A stretch of DNA of 64,000 nt from Candidatus Zixiibacteriota bacterium (GTDB taxonomy: Bacteria; Desulfobacterota; Binatia; UBA9968), in assembly GCA_035574315.1 (NCBI GenBank), contig DATLYW010000031.1:1-64000 (forward strand). Reading direction: 5' to 3'. This document shows, one piece after another, positions 15,734 through 23,675 of this stretch (positions within the stretch are counted from its first letter, which is position 1; each line of letters starts with the position of its first letter). The notes beneath the pieces were generated by a model, which was not told the DNA's origin, made no database searches, and saw only the letters and a program-made list of their open reading frames with translations. A program made the position numbers and the translations under genes.

Positions 15734-17968
15734 CTACCCGCCTGGGCTCGACGGAATCGCTACGGTAAAGGTTGCGCCCTTGCCGAGCTCGCTTCGAACC
15801 GCGACCCTGCCGCCGAGCAGCTCGGCTAGCCGCTTGACGATGTAAAGCCCCAGGCCCATTCCCCCGTAGGTTCTCGTTTCCGAGCTGTCCACCTGGTAGA
15901 ACTTCTCGAAGATCGCCTCCGCCTTGGCCGGATCGATGCCGATACCCGTGTCCGCGACCGAGAATTCCGTGCGGTCGGCTTCAGGAAAATGGGCGGCGGA
16001 GACCGTCACGCATCCGCGCTCGGTGAACTTGATCGCGTTGTCGATCAGGTTCTGCAGAATCGAGCGCAGCTTATCGCCGTCGGCGCGGAGAGGCGGCATG
16101 CCGGCCTGGACCTTCCATTCGAGGCGGACGCCGGGACGCGGCAGCAGGTCGTAGGACGATTTCAGGTCGTTCATCAGATCGAGGACGTCCACTTCGCGCC
16201 GCTCCGCCGCGACGGCACCGGCCTCGATCTTGGTGGCGAGCAGGATGCTGTCGATCATCGACAGCAGCTTGTGCGTCTGCTTGACGATCTTCAGGATCGC
16301 GTTCTCCATCTCGGTGTTCACCTGCCCGAACATGCCCTTGCGGATGAGCTCGGTGTAGCCCATGACCACGTTCAACGGCGTCCGCAGCTCGTGCGACATC
16401 ACGCTCAGGAACTCGTCCTTGGTCCGGTTGGCCTTTTCCAGATCGGCGGTCTTGCGCCTCAGTCGCGCAAAGATGCTCGCGTTCTCCACCGCGATCCCGA
16501 GGTGATAGGCGATGGCGTTGATCAACTGCAGCTCGTTCGGCGAGAACGCGTGAGGCTCGCTCTTGACGAGATTCATGACGCCGAGGGTTTCTCCCCTGAC
16601 GCGCAGCGGGATGAAAAACGACGCCCTGAAGCCCGCCTGGAGCATGAGCCTCGCCTTCGCCATGCGCTGGTACGCGGGATCGTTGCGCATGTCTTCGAAC
16701 GTCAGCGTCCGGCCGCTTTCGATCACCTCGCCCACCAGCCCCTCCCCCGGCCGGTAGCTGGCCGGGGCGACGAAGTCCGGGGGAAAGCCTTCCTGCGCCG
16801 CAAGCCGGATCTCGCGGGTTTCGTCGTCGACGATGTAGATGCGCGCCGCGGTAAAGCCGAAGATCTCCAGGACCTTGCGCATACTCTGGTGCAGCAGCGC
16901 GTGGACGTCGAGAACTCCCGCGGCGATCGCCGCGACGGAATAGAGGGCGGAGAGTTCCTTGGCCTTCTCGGCGGTCTGCTGGTAAAGGGTCGCATTCTCG
17001 ACGGCGATCGCCACCCCGTTGCACAGCGTGATCAGCAGGTCGATATCCTCGATGCCGAGGCGCCTGCTTTCCTTTCCGACGCAAACCAGGGCCCCCCATG
17101 CTCTCAACTTGCTTCGGATCGGGATCGCCGCGAAAAACCTGACGCCTTCCTTTCTCGCCCGCCCGCTCCGGCTCAACCGGTCGTAGCGCGGATCGATCTG
17201 GAGATCCTCGAAAACCAGTGGATCGCCCGTCTTCGCTGCTTTCCCGATGCAGCCCGCCCCGCTGCGGATCGCCTTTGCCGCTGGCAGCAGGCCCGGAAAG
17301 GTGTCGAAAGCGGCCCTGAGATGGAGCGACTCCATGGCATCGTCGAAAAGATAGATCCGGGTGCCGTCGAAGCGAAACAGTTCGAGGATCGACCGAGCGG
17401 CCTCCTCGAGCGTCGCCGCCAGATCGAGCGATTGCGTCGTCGCCGTCGTGAGGACGTTGATTGCCGTGAGGCGCTTGAGATGCTGCTCCGCCTTCAGCTC
17501 GGCTCGCTTTTTCTCGGTGATGTCGATCGCGGCTCCGATCACTGCCGGCTTACCGCGGAACCGAATCAGGCCCCCGCTGTAATCCAGCCATCGCTCCTCG
17601 CCGTCCTTGCGGACGATCTTCACCTCATAGCGCGGCGGTACGCTCGAACCCTTCTGGCGCGCCAGCCCTCGTTCCCGCACGAGCTCGCGGAAATCGGGAT
17701 GGAGGATGTGCCAGAAGTCCATCCCGAGCAGCTCTCTGCGCGTGTAGCCGGTCACCGCCTCGGCGGCCGGATTGACCAGACGGTTCTTGTCACGCTGAAA
17801 GATGAAGATCGCGGCCGGGACGTTGTCGATCAGCCGTTGGATGGAGCCCTCGGCGCTTAGCACCCGCTTGCTGCGAAGCCGGGATTCCGGCGTCGCCCCG
17901 CGTGGGACAAGGCAGCGGGGCCGGGGGGTCTTCTTCGAGCGCCTTGCCATCGGGCTTGCTTGCCGCAT
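15734..17968 (-). CDS. sensor histidine kinase, PAS-GAF-GAF-HisKA-HATPase
   Basis: 744 aa, no membrane segment, so a cytosolic sensor. The order is a PAS domain with PAC tail (about 45-155, ending AAIDITEKKR), GAF 1 (about 175-330), GAF 2 (about 345-495), then HisKA with the phosphoaccepting His near 526 in SVMSHELRTPLN, and an HATPase domain with N box LIDNAIKF, G1 DTGIGI and G2 GMGLGLYI. The signal is unknown; GAF and PAS domains bind small molecules or haem/flavin. The receiver-only protein upstream (17990) is 21 bp away on the same strand and is a natural phosphoacceptor. The first ATG may be replaced by the second, 6 codons on. Confidence 0.9.
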   Translation of the reverse strand: MRQASPMARRSKKTPRPRCLVPRGATPESRLRSKRVLSAEGSIQRLIDNVPAAIFIFQRDKNRLVNPAAEAVTGYTRRELLGMDFWHILHPDFRELVRERGLARQKGSSVPPRYEVKIVRKDGEERWLDYSGGLIRFRGKPAVIGAAIDITEKKRAELKAEQHLKRLTAINVLTTATTQSLDLAATLEEAARSILELFRFDGTRIYLFDDAMESLHLRAAFDTFPGLLPAAKAIRSGAGCIGKAAKTGDPLVFEDLQIDPRYDRLSRSGRARKEGVRFFAAIPIRSKLRAWGALVCVGKESRRLGIEDIDLLITLCNGVAIAVENATLYQQTAEKAKELSALYSVAAIAAGVLDVHALLHQSMRKVLEIFGFTAARIYIVDDETREIRLAAQEGFPPDFVAPASYRPGEGLVGEVIESGRTLTFEDMRNDPAYQRMAKARLMLQAGFRASFFIPLRVRGETLGVMNLVKSEPHAFSPNELQLINAIAYHLGIAVENASIFARLRRKTADLEKANRTKDEFLSVMSHELRTPLNVVMGYTELIRKGMFGQVNTEMENAILKIVKQTHKLLSMIDSILLATKIEAGAVAAERREVDVLDLMNDLKSSYDLLPRPGVRLEWKVQAGMPPLRADGDKLRSILQNLIDNAIKFTERGCVTVSAAHFPEADRTEFSVADTGIGIDPAKAEAIFEKFYQVDSSETRTYGGMGLGLYIVKRLAELLGGRVAVRSELGKGATFTVAIPSSPGG

Positions 17969-17989
17969 CGCGCGAGCGCGGCCCGCGCC

Positions 17990-18370
17990 TCAGTCAGCCT
18001 TCACGGATCGAAAGCATCGTTCGATCGTCGCCTGGAGAACCCTGGGAGAGACGGGCTTGGGCACGAGCGCCAGCATGCCGGCCTCGGCGACCCGGCTCCT
18101 GTACTCGTCTTCCGGAAACGCCGTATGGGCGACGATGGGTATATCGCGCGTTTGCGGATCGTTCTTGAGCCGGCTCGCGGTCTGAAACCCGCTCATCCCG
18201 GGAAGCGCGAGATCCAGGATGATGAGGTCGGGCCGCTCCGCCAGAGCCATGCCGATCGCCGCTTCCCCGGTTTCCGCCTCGAGCGGCTCATAGCCCAGCC
18301 ACTTGAGGTGGAGCGCGATCATCTCCCGGCAATCGGGATTGTCCTCGACCACAAGGATTCTGTACGGCAT
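17990..18370 (-). CDS. single-domain response regulator (CheY-like receiver)
   Basis: 126 aa, a receiver domain only: the acidic pair in VVEDNPD, phospho-Asp in LIILDLALPGMSG near residue 52, Thr in VAHTAF and Lys in VPKPV. There is no output domain, so it must act by protein contact or as a phosphotransfer intermediate. It directly precedes the histidine kinase gene on the same strand and is probably its partner. Confidence 0.88.
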   Translation of the reverse strand: MPYRILVVEDNPDCREMIALHLKWLGYEPLEAETGEAAIGMALAERPDLIILDLALPGMSGFQTASRLKNDPQTRDIPIVAHTAFPEDEYRSRVAEAGMLALVPKPVSPRVLQATIERCFRSVKAD

Positions 18371-18406
18371 CAGACCTCCTTGGAGTAAAGAATTCCCCTG
18401 GGCCCC

Positions 18407-18739
18407 TCACGGGTCGCTCTTGGCCTCCTTGAGTCGGGTCAACACGTCCTCGAGCGCGGCCAGCAGGGCCCCCCGCGTGCGGTCGATGTAATGGCGGCGG
18501 ATCTGCCTCGTGATGGCCCCGTAATCTTTTTCCAGCTTCTTTCCGACGATGATCTTTCTCAGGACCTCGTTGCCGTGCGGAGGAACGGTGGTACAAGAAA
18601 CCTCGAGAATCGTCCCGCTCTCCCGGTCGAGCTCCAGCCCGAGACCGAGGACGTTGTAGACGTGCTTCGCCGTGGTCCCCTCGGGAAGCCGTCCGTATCC
18701 CACGACGTAGAGGACGTCTCCGTTGCTTCTCTTAGCCAT
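18407..18739 (-). CDS. DUF3870-type protein
   Basis: 110 aa from the ATG at 18739, which has a GGAGG box upstream; a longer frame to 18874 crosses the hairpin at 18806 and is rejected. The sequence VLYVVGYGRLPEGTTAKHVYN, the Cys in EVSCTTVP and the KKLEKDYGAI...RRHYI region match the small DUF3870 family of unknown function, often found near regulators. It is upstream of, and on the same strand as, the receiver-kinase pair, so the three may form one operon. Confidence 0.7.
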   Translation of the reverse strand: MAKRSNGDVLYVVGYGRLPEGTTAKHVYNVLGLGLELDRESGTILEVSCTTVPPHGNEVLRKIIVGKKLEKDYGAITRQIRRHYIDRTRGALLAALEDVLTRLKEAKSDP

Positions 18740-18805
18740 TTGCCAGCCTCCGAAACATAAAGATTCGGACGAACAGCGACAGCCCCACTGTAAACCGCAC
18801 TGGGA

Positions 18806-18847
18806 TTTATTCACTGGGCGCGGCCGAGCGCCGCGTGGGTGAATAAA
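18806..18847 (-). terminator. strong hairpin between two genes
   Basis: TTTATTCAC (18806-18814) pairs with GTGAATAAA (18839-18847), and inside it CGCGGC pairs with GCCGCG around a short loop. On either strand it ends in an A/T-rich arm, so it could be a bidirectional terminator; it stands between the HTH gene (ending 18924) and the DUF3870 gene (starting 18739). Confidence 0.5.
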
Positions 18848-18923
18848 GCAGCGACGAGGTTCCCCTTCCGGCACTGAGAAGGGGAAGCTTGATGACGGCG
18901 AACGCAGGGAGAAGCGGAGCCAG

Positions 18924-19106
18924 CTAGGCCCCTCGTCCCTTTGTCAGCCACGTCTCGATGGCGTGGCGGTGAAAACGCCAGGTCCCGCCGACCTTGCGCG
19001 ACGGGATTTTCCCTTGCTTCGCCAAGCGATAGACGCTTTTCACATGGAGCCGCAGGTATTTCGCGGCTTCCTCGGCCGTGAGAAGCTGCAGCCGTTCTCT
19101 TGCCAT
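18924..19106 (-). CDS. excisionase-like helix-turn-helix protein
   Basis: 60 aa from the ATG at 19106 (AAAGGG upstream); an in-frame GTG/ATG up to 19136 is possible. Nearly the whole protein is one MerR-like HTH of the excisionase family: LLTAEEAAKYLRLHVKSVYR, then GKIPSRKVGGTWRF and AIETWL. Such small proteins act as accessory DNA-binding factors, sometimes of mobile elements. No integrase is nearby. It is separated from the next gene by a strong hairpin and so is probably transcribed alone. Confidence 0.8.
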   Translation of the reverse strand: MARERLQLLTAEEAAKYLRLHVKSVYRLAKQGKIPSRKVGGTWRFHRHAIETWLTKGRGA

Positions 19107-19758
19107 GAGCGAGCCCTTTCTAGAGGCCATGGCCAAAATCCGGAGCGATGGCTCTAAGCTGTGGTCTCATGTGCGCCGGCCGCACCGAAGAGCAATCCAG
19201 GGGCCATCTGCGGGGGACGGTTCCGTTCTGCTCTTTTTTGCGCCGGATCGAGTGCTTTATTCGCACCGTTTCTCATTCTGTTGAATCGCCGCGGCGTTTT
19301 CCGGGGTGCGACAGACTAACGATCCGGTCCATTATTGAACCGGCGCCCCCTGAGCTCAGAACAAATTTGTCTCCCGGCCACGCCGAGGTTGACAGGAGAT
19401 TTGGCCGTCAGATAGCCTGCGAAGAACGGCTCTTTCCTAGAAGCGGCACGGTTTGAACGGCTTGAACTGTTTGAACGGATATCGGAGGAGAGATCATCCC
19501 GCGGCCAAGCTCCATCATCTCGCCCTTCTGACACATCAGCCTGAGCCGCTCACGGACTTCTCCAAGCGGGTCTCCGACATGGAGGAGACGTCCCGGACCG
19601 GGAACGGGTCGATACACGCCGATATGAGCGGTAAGGACCCCGACGGTAACCTGTTCGACCTCTCCACGATCGGCTGGGGCAAGAAGAAGCGGACGTAGCG
19701 CTGCGGCCGGCCAGGGCCTCCCGAAGCTGCGGTGAAGCGAAGCCTCGAACAGGAAAAA
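19107..19758. other. 650-bp stretch with remnants only
   Basis: No intact gene. It holds three tandem 9-mers (GTTTGAACG, GCTTGAACT, GTTTGAACG) at 19451-19477 and the tail of a VOC-type gene at 19560-19698. A competing minus-strand frame (GDPLGEVRERLRLMCQKG, near 19520-19600) looks partly protein-like but has no recognised family. Confidence 0.45.
19560..19698 (+). pseudogene. C-terminal remnant of a glyoxalase/VOC-type gene
   Basis: The end of the frame reads GKDPDGNLFDLSTIGWG, the usual last strand and metal-ligand region of vicinal-oxygen-chelate (glyoxalase/dioxygenase) proteins. The sequence before it does not continue as a VOC domain, so only the last 40-odd codons survive. Confidence 0.4.
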
Positions 19759-20436
19759 ATGGACCTCCCGGGAAATCCGAGGGACGTGCTGGAGGCGGAC
19801 CTGCGCAACCTGCGCGCGATCAATCGCTATCTCGGCGGGCGCCGAAGCGTGCTGTTCGTGCTGAAGCGGCTATTGGCGAAGAGCGGGAGCCGGCGCTTCA
19901 CGCTTCTCGACGTCGGCACCGGAAGCGGAGATATCCCCGTCGCGATCACCCGGTGGGCACGGCAAAGAGGCATCCGGGCCACGATTCTCGCCCTCGAGCC
20001 CGCTGCGGTTACAGCCGCTGTCGCGGCGACCGAGACCCGGGGTTTTCCGGAGATCTCCGTCGTCAGGGGCGACGGGTTTGCTCCCCCGATCGGCGAACGG
20101 TCGGTGGATTTCGTCCTCGTCTCGCAGCTCCTGCACCATTTCTCCGAGGAAAGCATAGCCGCTCTTCTTTCGGGCTGGAGCAGGCTGGCGTGCCGGGCGA
20201 TCATCGTGAGCGATCTCGTCCGCCACCCCCTGGCTTACTGCGCGATCCTCTGCCTCACGCGCTGCTTTACGCGAAACCCGATGACGCTCAACGACGCGCC
20301 GCTCTCGGTCCGGCGGGCGTTTACGAGAGCCGAATGGCGCAATCTCTTTATCCGCAGCGGCTTTAAGGAGATCGAGATCTTTTCGCTGTTCCCGTTTCGC
20401 ATTGCCGCGCTTCTTCCTCTCGATGCCGCGAGGTGA
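19759..20436 (+). CDS. class I SAM-dependent methyltransferase
   Basis: 225 aa from the ATG at 19759, which follows AGGAAAAA; an in-frame GTG at 19732 is the alternative. The SAM-binding motif LLDVGTGSGDIP (motif I) is near residue 50, the acidic end of beta 2 in ALEPAA, VRGDGF (motif II region), and DFVLVSQLLHHF (motif III) as in UbiE-like enzymes. The C-terminal AFTRAEWRNLFIRSGF is typical of that group. The substrate is unknown. It stands alone on the plus strand, 25 bp from the convergent end of the flagellar block. Confidence 0.8.
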   Translation: MDLPGNPRDVLEADLRNLRAINRYLGGRRSVLFVLKRLLAKSGSRRFTLLDVGTGSGDIPVAITRWARQRGIRATILALEPAAVTAAVAATETRGFPEISVVRGDGFAPPIGERSVDFVLVSQLLHHFSEESIAALLSGWSRLACRAIIVSDLVRHPLAYCAILCLTRCFTRNPMTLNDAPLSVRRAFTRAEWRNLFIRSGFKEIEIFSLFPFRIAALLPLDAAR

Positions 20437-20460
20437 ACCGCCCGAGGCGGCTCCCGCTCA

Positions 20461-21174
20461 CTACCGGGGCTTCGAGTTTTTGTCGCGACACTCGTTTGCG
20501 CGAATGAGCATTTCCTGGGTCGCCGCGCGCCGGTAGCTCCGAAGCGCCCGGAAAGCCTCGACGCAATCGACGGAGCCCTCCTGCTCGCCGAAGCCGTCTT
20601 GGCGGGCGCGTGCGGGCAAAGGAACGGCCGCAAGCGCGGGTCCCGCCGAAGATCCGGGCTCCGGCGCGGCTGCGTGGCCTGCCCCGGCGTAAACGGGGCC
20701 GGAAGAAAGGCCCGTGAACCAGCTGAGGAGGTGATCGCCGACGTCTTTTCCCGTAAACCACTCGACGATCGAGTTGACGATCCCCATGACGAAACCGCCG
20801 ATACGGCCCCACAGCGCGCCGCCGACTACCCGGGCCGCCGGCGCGATCCGATCGCCCGTCATCTTGCGGTAGATCGTGGCGACGACGGGGATGTGGTGCA
20901 GCGGGTTGAGGACGTCGAGAAAGTCGCCGAAGCCCGGCTCCGCCCCTTCCCAGAGCTTGAATGCGCTCTTCGAATCGACCGCTGCGCCGGCCAAAGGCGC
21001 AGCGCCCCGAGCAGTTCTTTCCGCCTCCACCTCAGCCGCGACCCGCGAGAAGGACAGAGCAGGCTCGACCCCTCCCGTGTCCGCTCGAGTTCGACCCCGC
21101 GGCGCTCCGATTCCACCGAACGCGCGGCTCGCGGAGCTCCTCGCAGCGGGCGGATATGCGGCAGCGAGCATCAC
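20461..21174 (-). CDS. conserved hypothetical protein of the flagellar block
   Basis: 237 aa. The central part (about 75-150: FGDFLDVLNPLHHIPVVATIYRKM... GRIGGFVMGIVNSIVEWFTG, split) is hydrophobic-amphipathic, Gly-rich and pattern-conserved in look; I recall similar segments in unassigned proteins of flagellated proteobacteria but cannot name a family. The tail has one Cys pair region (DCVEAF and NECRDK). It begins 19 bp after the end of the motB-like gene and is the last gene of the flagellar minus-strand run, so it may be membrane-associated and stator-related. Function unknown. Confidence 0.5.
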   Translation of the reverse strand: MMLAAAYPPAARSSASRAFGGIGAPRGRTRADTGGVEPALSFSRVAAEVEAERTARGAAPLAGAAVDSKSAFKLWEGAEPGFGDFLDVLNPLHHIPVVATIYRKMTGDRIAPAARVVGGALWGRIGGFVMGIVNSIVEWFTGKDVGDHLLSWFTGLSSGPVYAGAGHAAAPEPGSSAGPALAAVPLPARARQDGFGEQEGSVDCVEAFRALRSYRRAATQEMLIRANECRDKNSKPR

Positions 21175-21192
21175 GCGATTGTCCCGCTCCGG

Positions 21193-21897
21193 TTACCCGG
21201 CGGCCGCGCCCCGGCCGGCGCCGTCGCGGTACAGCCTGATCTCGACGCGCCGGTTTTCCCTCCTCGATGCGGCGCGGGGCCTCTGGTCGGCGTAGCCCAG
21301 CACGCGGATCCGGGAGGGATCGACCCCGTTTTCGATCAGGTGGCGCGCCACGCGGGCCGCCCGCGCCGCCGAAAGCTCCCAGTTCGAGGGAAAGTTGGGC
21401 GTGGCGATGGGGACATCGTCGGTGTGGCCGCTGACCTCGACCGAGAGGTCCGACCGGCTCAGGACGACCGCAGCGATCCTGGCAATGATCGCCTCCGTCG
21501 GCGGCTCCAGGCCTGCGCTGCCGGACTTGAACGGCACGGAATCTTTCAAAGTAAGCACGATCTCCGCGGCGTCCGACTCGATCGTGACATCGGCCGCCAC
21601 GCCCGCCTCCGTAAAGAGGCCGCTCAGCTCGGCGCGAACTTCTTCCCAACCCGCCGGATCGGCCGAAGCCGCGACCGGCGGCTTTTCCGCGCTGACGGTC
21701 GCCGGGTCGGGTGTGCGCGCCTGTCTTGCACCCGCCACGTACCAGAGCACGCAAAATCCGAGAAGCAGCAGCGTCAGGTCGCTGAGCGTGATCATCCACC
21801 AGTTCGACTCGTCGTCAGACGAAAACAGGCCCGGCAGGCCGCGACCGGACGTGCTTTCTCGACCGGCAAGCTGGCTTTGAGAAACATAAAGCTGCAT
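21193..21897 (-). CDS. motB: MotB-type stator protein, first set
   Basis: 234 aa from the ATG at 21897; a longer frame reaching 22875 is an artefact running over the motA-like gene. One membrane helix near 35-55 has the essential Asp at its start (WWMITLSDLTLLLLGFCVLW). A C-terminal OmpA-like peptidoglycan-binding domain spans about 110-225 with VSGHTDDVPI, NWELSAARA and GYADQRPRA...RRVEI. It anchors the flagellar stator and carries the ion path together with MotA. The TM segment departs from the usual AYADFVTAMMA form seen in the second set at 60564, so this is a divergent stator class. Confidence 0.82.
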   Translation of the reverse strand: MQLYVSQSQLAGRESTSGRGLPGLFSSDDESNWWMITLSDLTLLLLGFCVLWYVAGARQARTPDPATVSAEKPPVAASADPAGWEEVRAELSGLFTEAGVAADVTIESDAAEIVLTLKDSVPFKSGSAGLEPPTEAIIARIAAVVLSRSDLSVEVSGHTDDVPIATPNFPSNWELSAARAARVARHLIENGVDPSRIRVLGYADQRPRAASRRENRRVEIRLYRDGAGRGAAAG

Positions 21898-21902
21898 AAC
21901 GC

Positions 21903-22691
21903 TCAGCGTCGTGCCGGGAGAGCGATGGGCAGCCAGGCTCGCTGCGGTCCGCTGCCGAGGCCCGACACTGCCCACACCGCCTTGCCCGTAGATGGTAGCC
22001 CTCCTTCGCCCCGCAGAATCCCGGTCGCCCAATCCAGTGTCAGGCGCATTCTCCCTTCCGTCTCGACCGCCACATGATGGAGCCGCGCCGCCAGCGGAGC
22101 GACAAGGACGTTCGCCAGCACCGCCCCGTAAAACGTAGTGAGAACCGCAAGCCCGAGCGCCGGCGGCAAGGAATCGGGGTCGGGCCCGGTGAGGTTTTTC
22201 AGCAGCGAGACCATGCCCGCCAGCGTTCCGATCAGGCCGAAGGAAGGAAGCAGCCTGCCGAGCGTCATCAGGACCTGTCGCGCGCTTTCGTACCGCCGGA
22301 CCGCTTCCGCGAGCGCCTGCTGGAGGTTCGATCGAATCTGTTCCTCGCGATGGAGGTCGACGAGCATTCCCACGGTCTTTCGCAGGAACGCGTCGGCCAG
22401 ATAGCGCTCCTGGTTTTCCAGGCCCCTGAGCCCCTCCAGCCGATAGAGGTGGGTCAGCCGGGCGAGCTCGCGCGCGTGCTCGTAAACGCTCGGCTGTCCC
22501 TTGTCCAGCAGCGAGGCAGCGGCCCATGCGAGATCGCCAAGCTGCCGCCGCGAATAGGAGAGAAAGGTAACACCGGCCGCGCCGCCCAACGTGATCGCCA
22601 GAGACGGAAAATCGATCAGCTCGGGCCACGCAGCCGCCACCATGGCGATTGCGCCCGAAACCGCTATGCCGACGATAATGGCCCGCAACAC
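21903..22691 (-). CDS. motA: MotA-type stator protein, first set
   Basis: 262 aa from a GTG at 22691, with GGAGG seven bases upstream. Membrane helices begin at residue 3 (AIIVGIAVSGAIAMVAA) and 30 (LAITLGGAAGVTFL). After a cytosolic loop rich in Arg/Glu come two more helices: LLPSFGLIGTLAGMVSLL and AVLTTFYGAVLANV, the MotA signature. It forms the stator ring around MotB. The coupling ion cannot be told from sequence. It is separated by 238 bp from fliT and followed 5 bp later by its motB partner. Confidence 0.82.
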   Translation of the reverse strand: MLRAIIVGIAVSGAIAMVAAAWPELIDFPSLAITLGGAAGVTFLSYSRRQLGDLAWAAASLLDKGQPSVYEHARELARLTHLYRLEGLRGLENQERYLADAFLRKTVGMLVDLHREEQIRSNLQQALAEAVRRYESARQVLMTLGRLLPSFGLIGTLAGMVSLLKNLTGPDPDSLPPALGLAVLTTFYGAVLANVLVAPLAARLHHVAVETEGRMRLTLDWATGILRGEGGLPSTGKAVWAVSGLGSGPQRAWLPIALPARR

Positions 22692-22837
22692 GGAAAGCCT
22701 CCTTCGGATCGCGCCCCGGTCGAGCCGGACAGGCGCAAGCAGTCGAAGGCCGGCTTCGCAGGAAGCATGCCAGGATCCGACAGGAAAACCATTCGGACGG
22801 ATGGCTCTCGAGAGATTTTTTTCTCCGGCGAGCCTGC

Positions 22838-22862
22838 GGCGGGACGGAAAATTTTTCCCGCC
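22838..22862. terminator. hairpin between fliT and the first motA
   Basis: GGCGGGA (22838-22844) pairs with TCCCGCC (22856-22862). A second, smaller inverted repeat (CCGGAA with TTCCGG) lies within 35 bp to its right. No T run follows on the minus strand, so termination is uncertain; it may instead shield the motA leader. Confidence 0.35.
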
Positions 22863-22929
22863 CCGGCAAAGCCATGGCTCCGGAAGAAAATTGTTCCGGG
22901 TGTGGTCGGGCGCAGGGCCGTCGTTGCCG

Positions 22930-23274
22930 CTAGGCGGTCCTTCGATCGAAGGTGCGACGCGGTGTGCGGCCCGCGACGTAGGCGTTGAAAATGCGCCGGC
23001 GATCGGCGGCCGCTGCGAGATCCCTCCGGACGTTTGCGAGCTCCCGCTCGATTTTCGCCGCCACCTGGCGGTCGGTCTCAAGGACCTCCGCGCACAGGCG
23101 CGCTACGGCGGGGTCTTTCGCCGCGGCGGGAAGCGCTTCCTCGAGCGCGCGAAACATCTCGTCGCGGCGCGAGCGGTACTCTTCCCAGTCCGACGCGGAG
23201 GGCCCGGGCGACGCGAGCAGAGCGCGCGCGTGCGCCAGCGCGGCCCCGACGACCTCAACCACCGCCTGCCGCAC
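22930..23274 (-). CDS. fliT: FliT-like flagellar chaperone
   Basis: 114 aa, almost fully helical (many Ala, Arg, Glu; ARLCAEVLETDRQVAAKIERELANVR), directly after fliS with a 20-bp overlap. Small helical proteins in this position act as export chaperones of FliD and as regulators. Sequence similarity of FliT proteins is low, so the name rests mainly on size, helicity and place in the fliD-fliS-fliT order. A 238-bp gap follows before motA. Confidence 0.6.
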   Translation of the reverse strand: MRQAVVEVVGAALAHARALLASPGPSASDWEEYRSRRDEMFRALEEALPAAAKDPAVARLCAEVLETDRQVAAKIERELANVRRDLAAAADRRRIFNAYVAGRTPRRTFDRRTA

Positions 23275-23671
23275 GGGACGACTGCGCCTCTCTGCGGAGC
23301 TGGGCCACGGCTCCCTCCCAGCCTTCCTTCAGCGTCGCCAGCAGGGAGAGAACGTCCTCGATCGGCTTGATCTGGTTGCTCACGTGCGCGCGCATGAGCT
23401 GCTCGAGCATGAACCGGTAGAGCGCCTCGAGCGAGCGCGCCAGATCCCCGCCCGCCTCGAAGTCGAGACTGCCCAGCAGCTCGGAGATGATGGCGTGGGC
23501 CTTCGAGATCGCTGCGCCCTTCTCGGCGATGCGGCGGTTCTCCATGTGCTCCCGCGCGCGCTTCAGCCAATCGATCGCTCCCTGGTAGAACATCAGCAGG
23601 AGCGTGGCCTTGTCCGCGGTATAGAACTTGTTCTGCCTGTAGACGTCGATCTGTGCGTGACCAATCCGCAT
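23255..23671 (-). CDS. fliS: flagellin export chaperone FliS
   Basis: 138 aa. FliS hallmarks are clear: YRQNKFYTADKATLLLMFYQGAIDWLKRA (split by reading) near the N-terminus, then KAHAIISELLGSLDFEAGGDLARSLEALYRFM. It binds the disordered C-terminal end of flagellin and prevents early polymerisation in the cytosol. It starts 5 bp after fliD on the same strand. Confidence 0.92.
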   Translation of the reverse strand: MRIGHAQIDVYRQNKFYTADKATLLLMFYQGAIDWLKRAREHMENRRIAEKGAAISKAHAIISELLGSLDFEAGGDLARSLEALYRFMLEQLMRAHVSNQIKPIEDVLSLLATLKEGWEGAVAQLRREAQSSRAAGGG

Positions 23672-23675
23672 CGGG

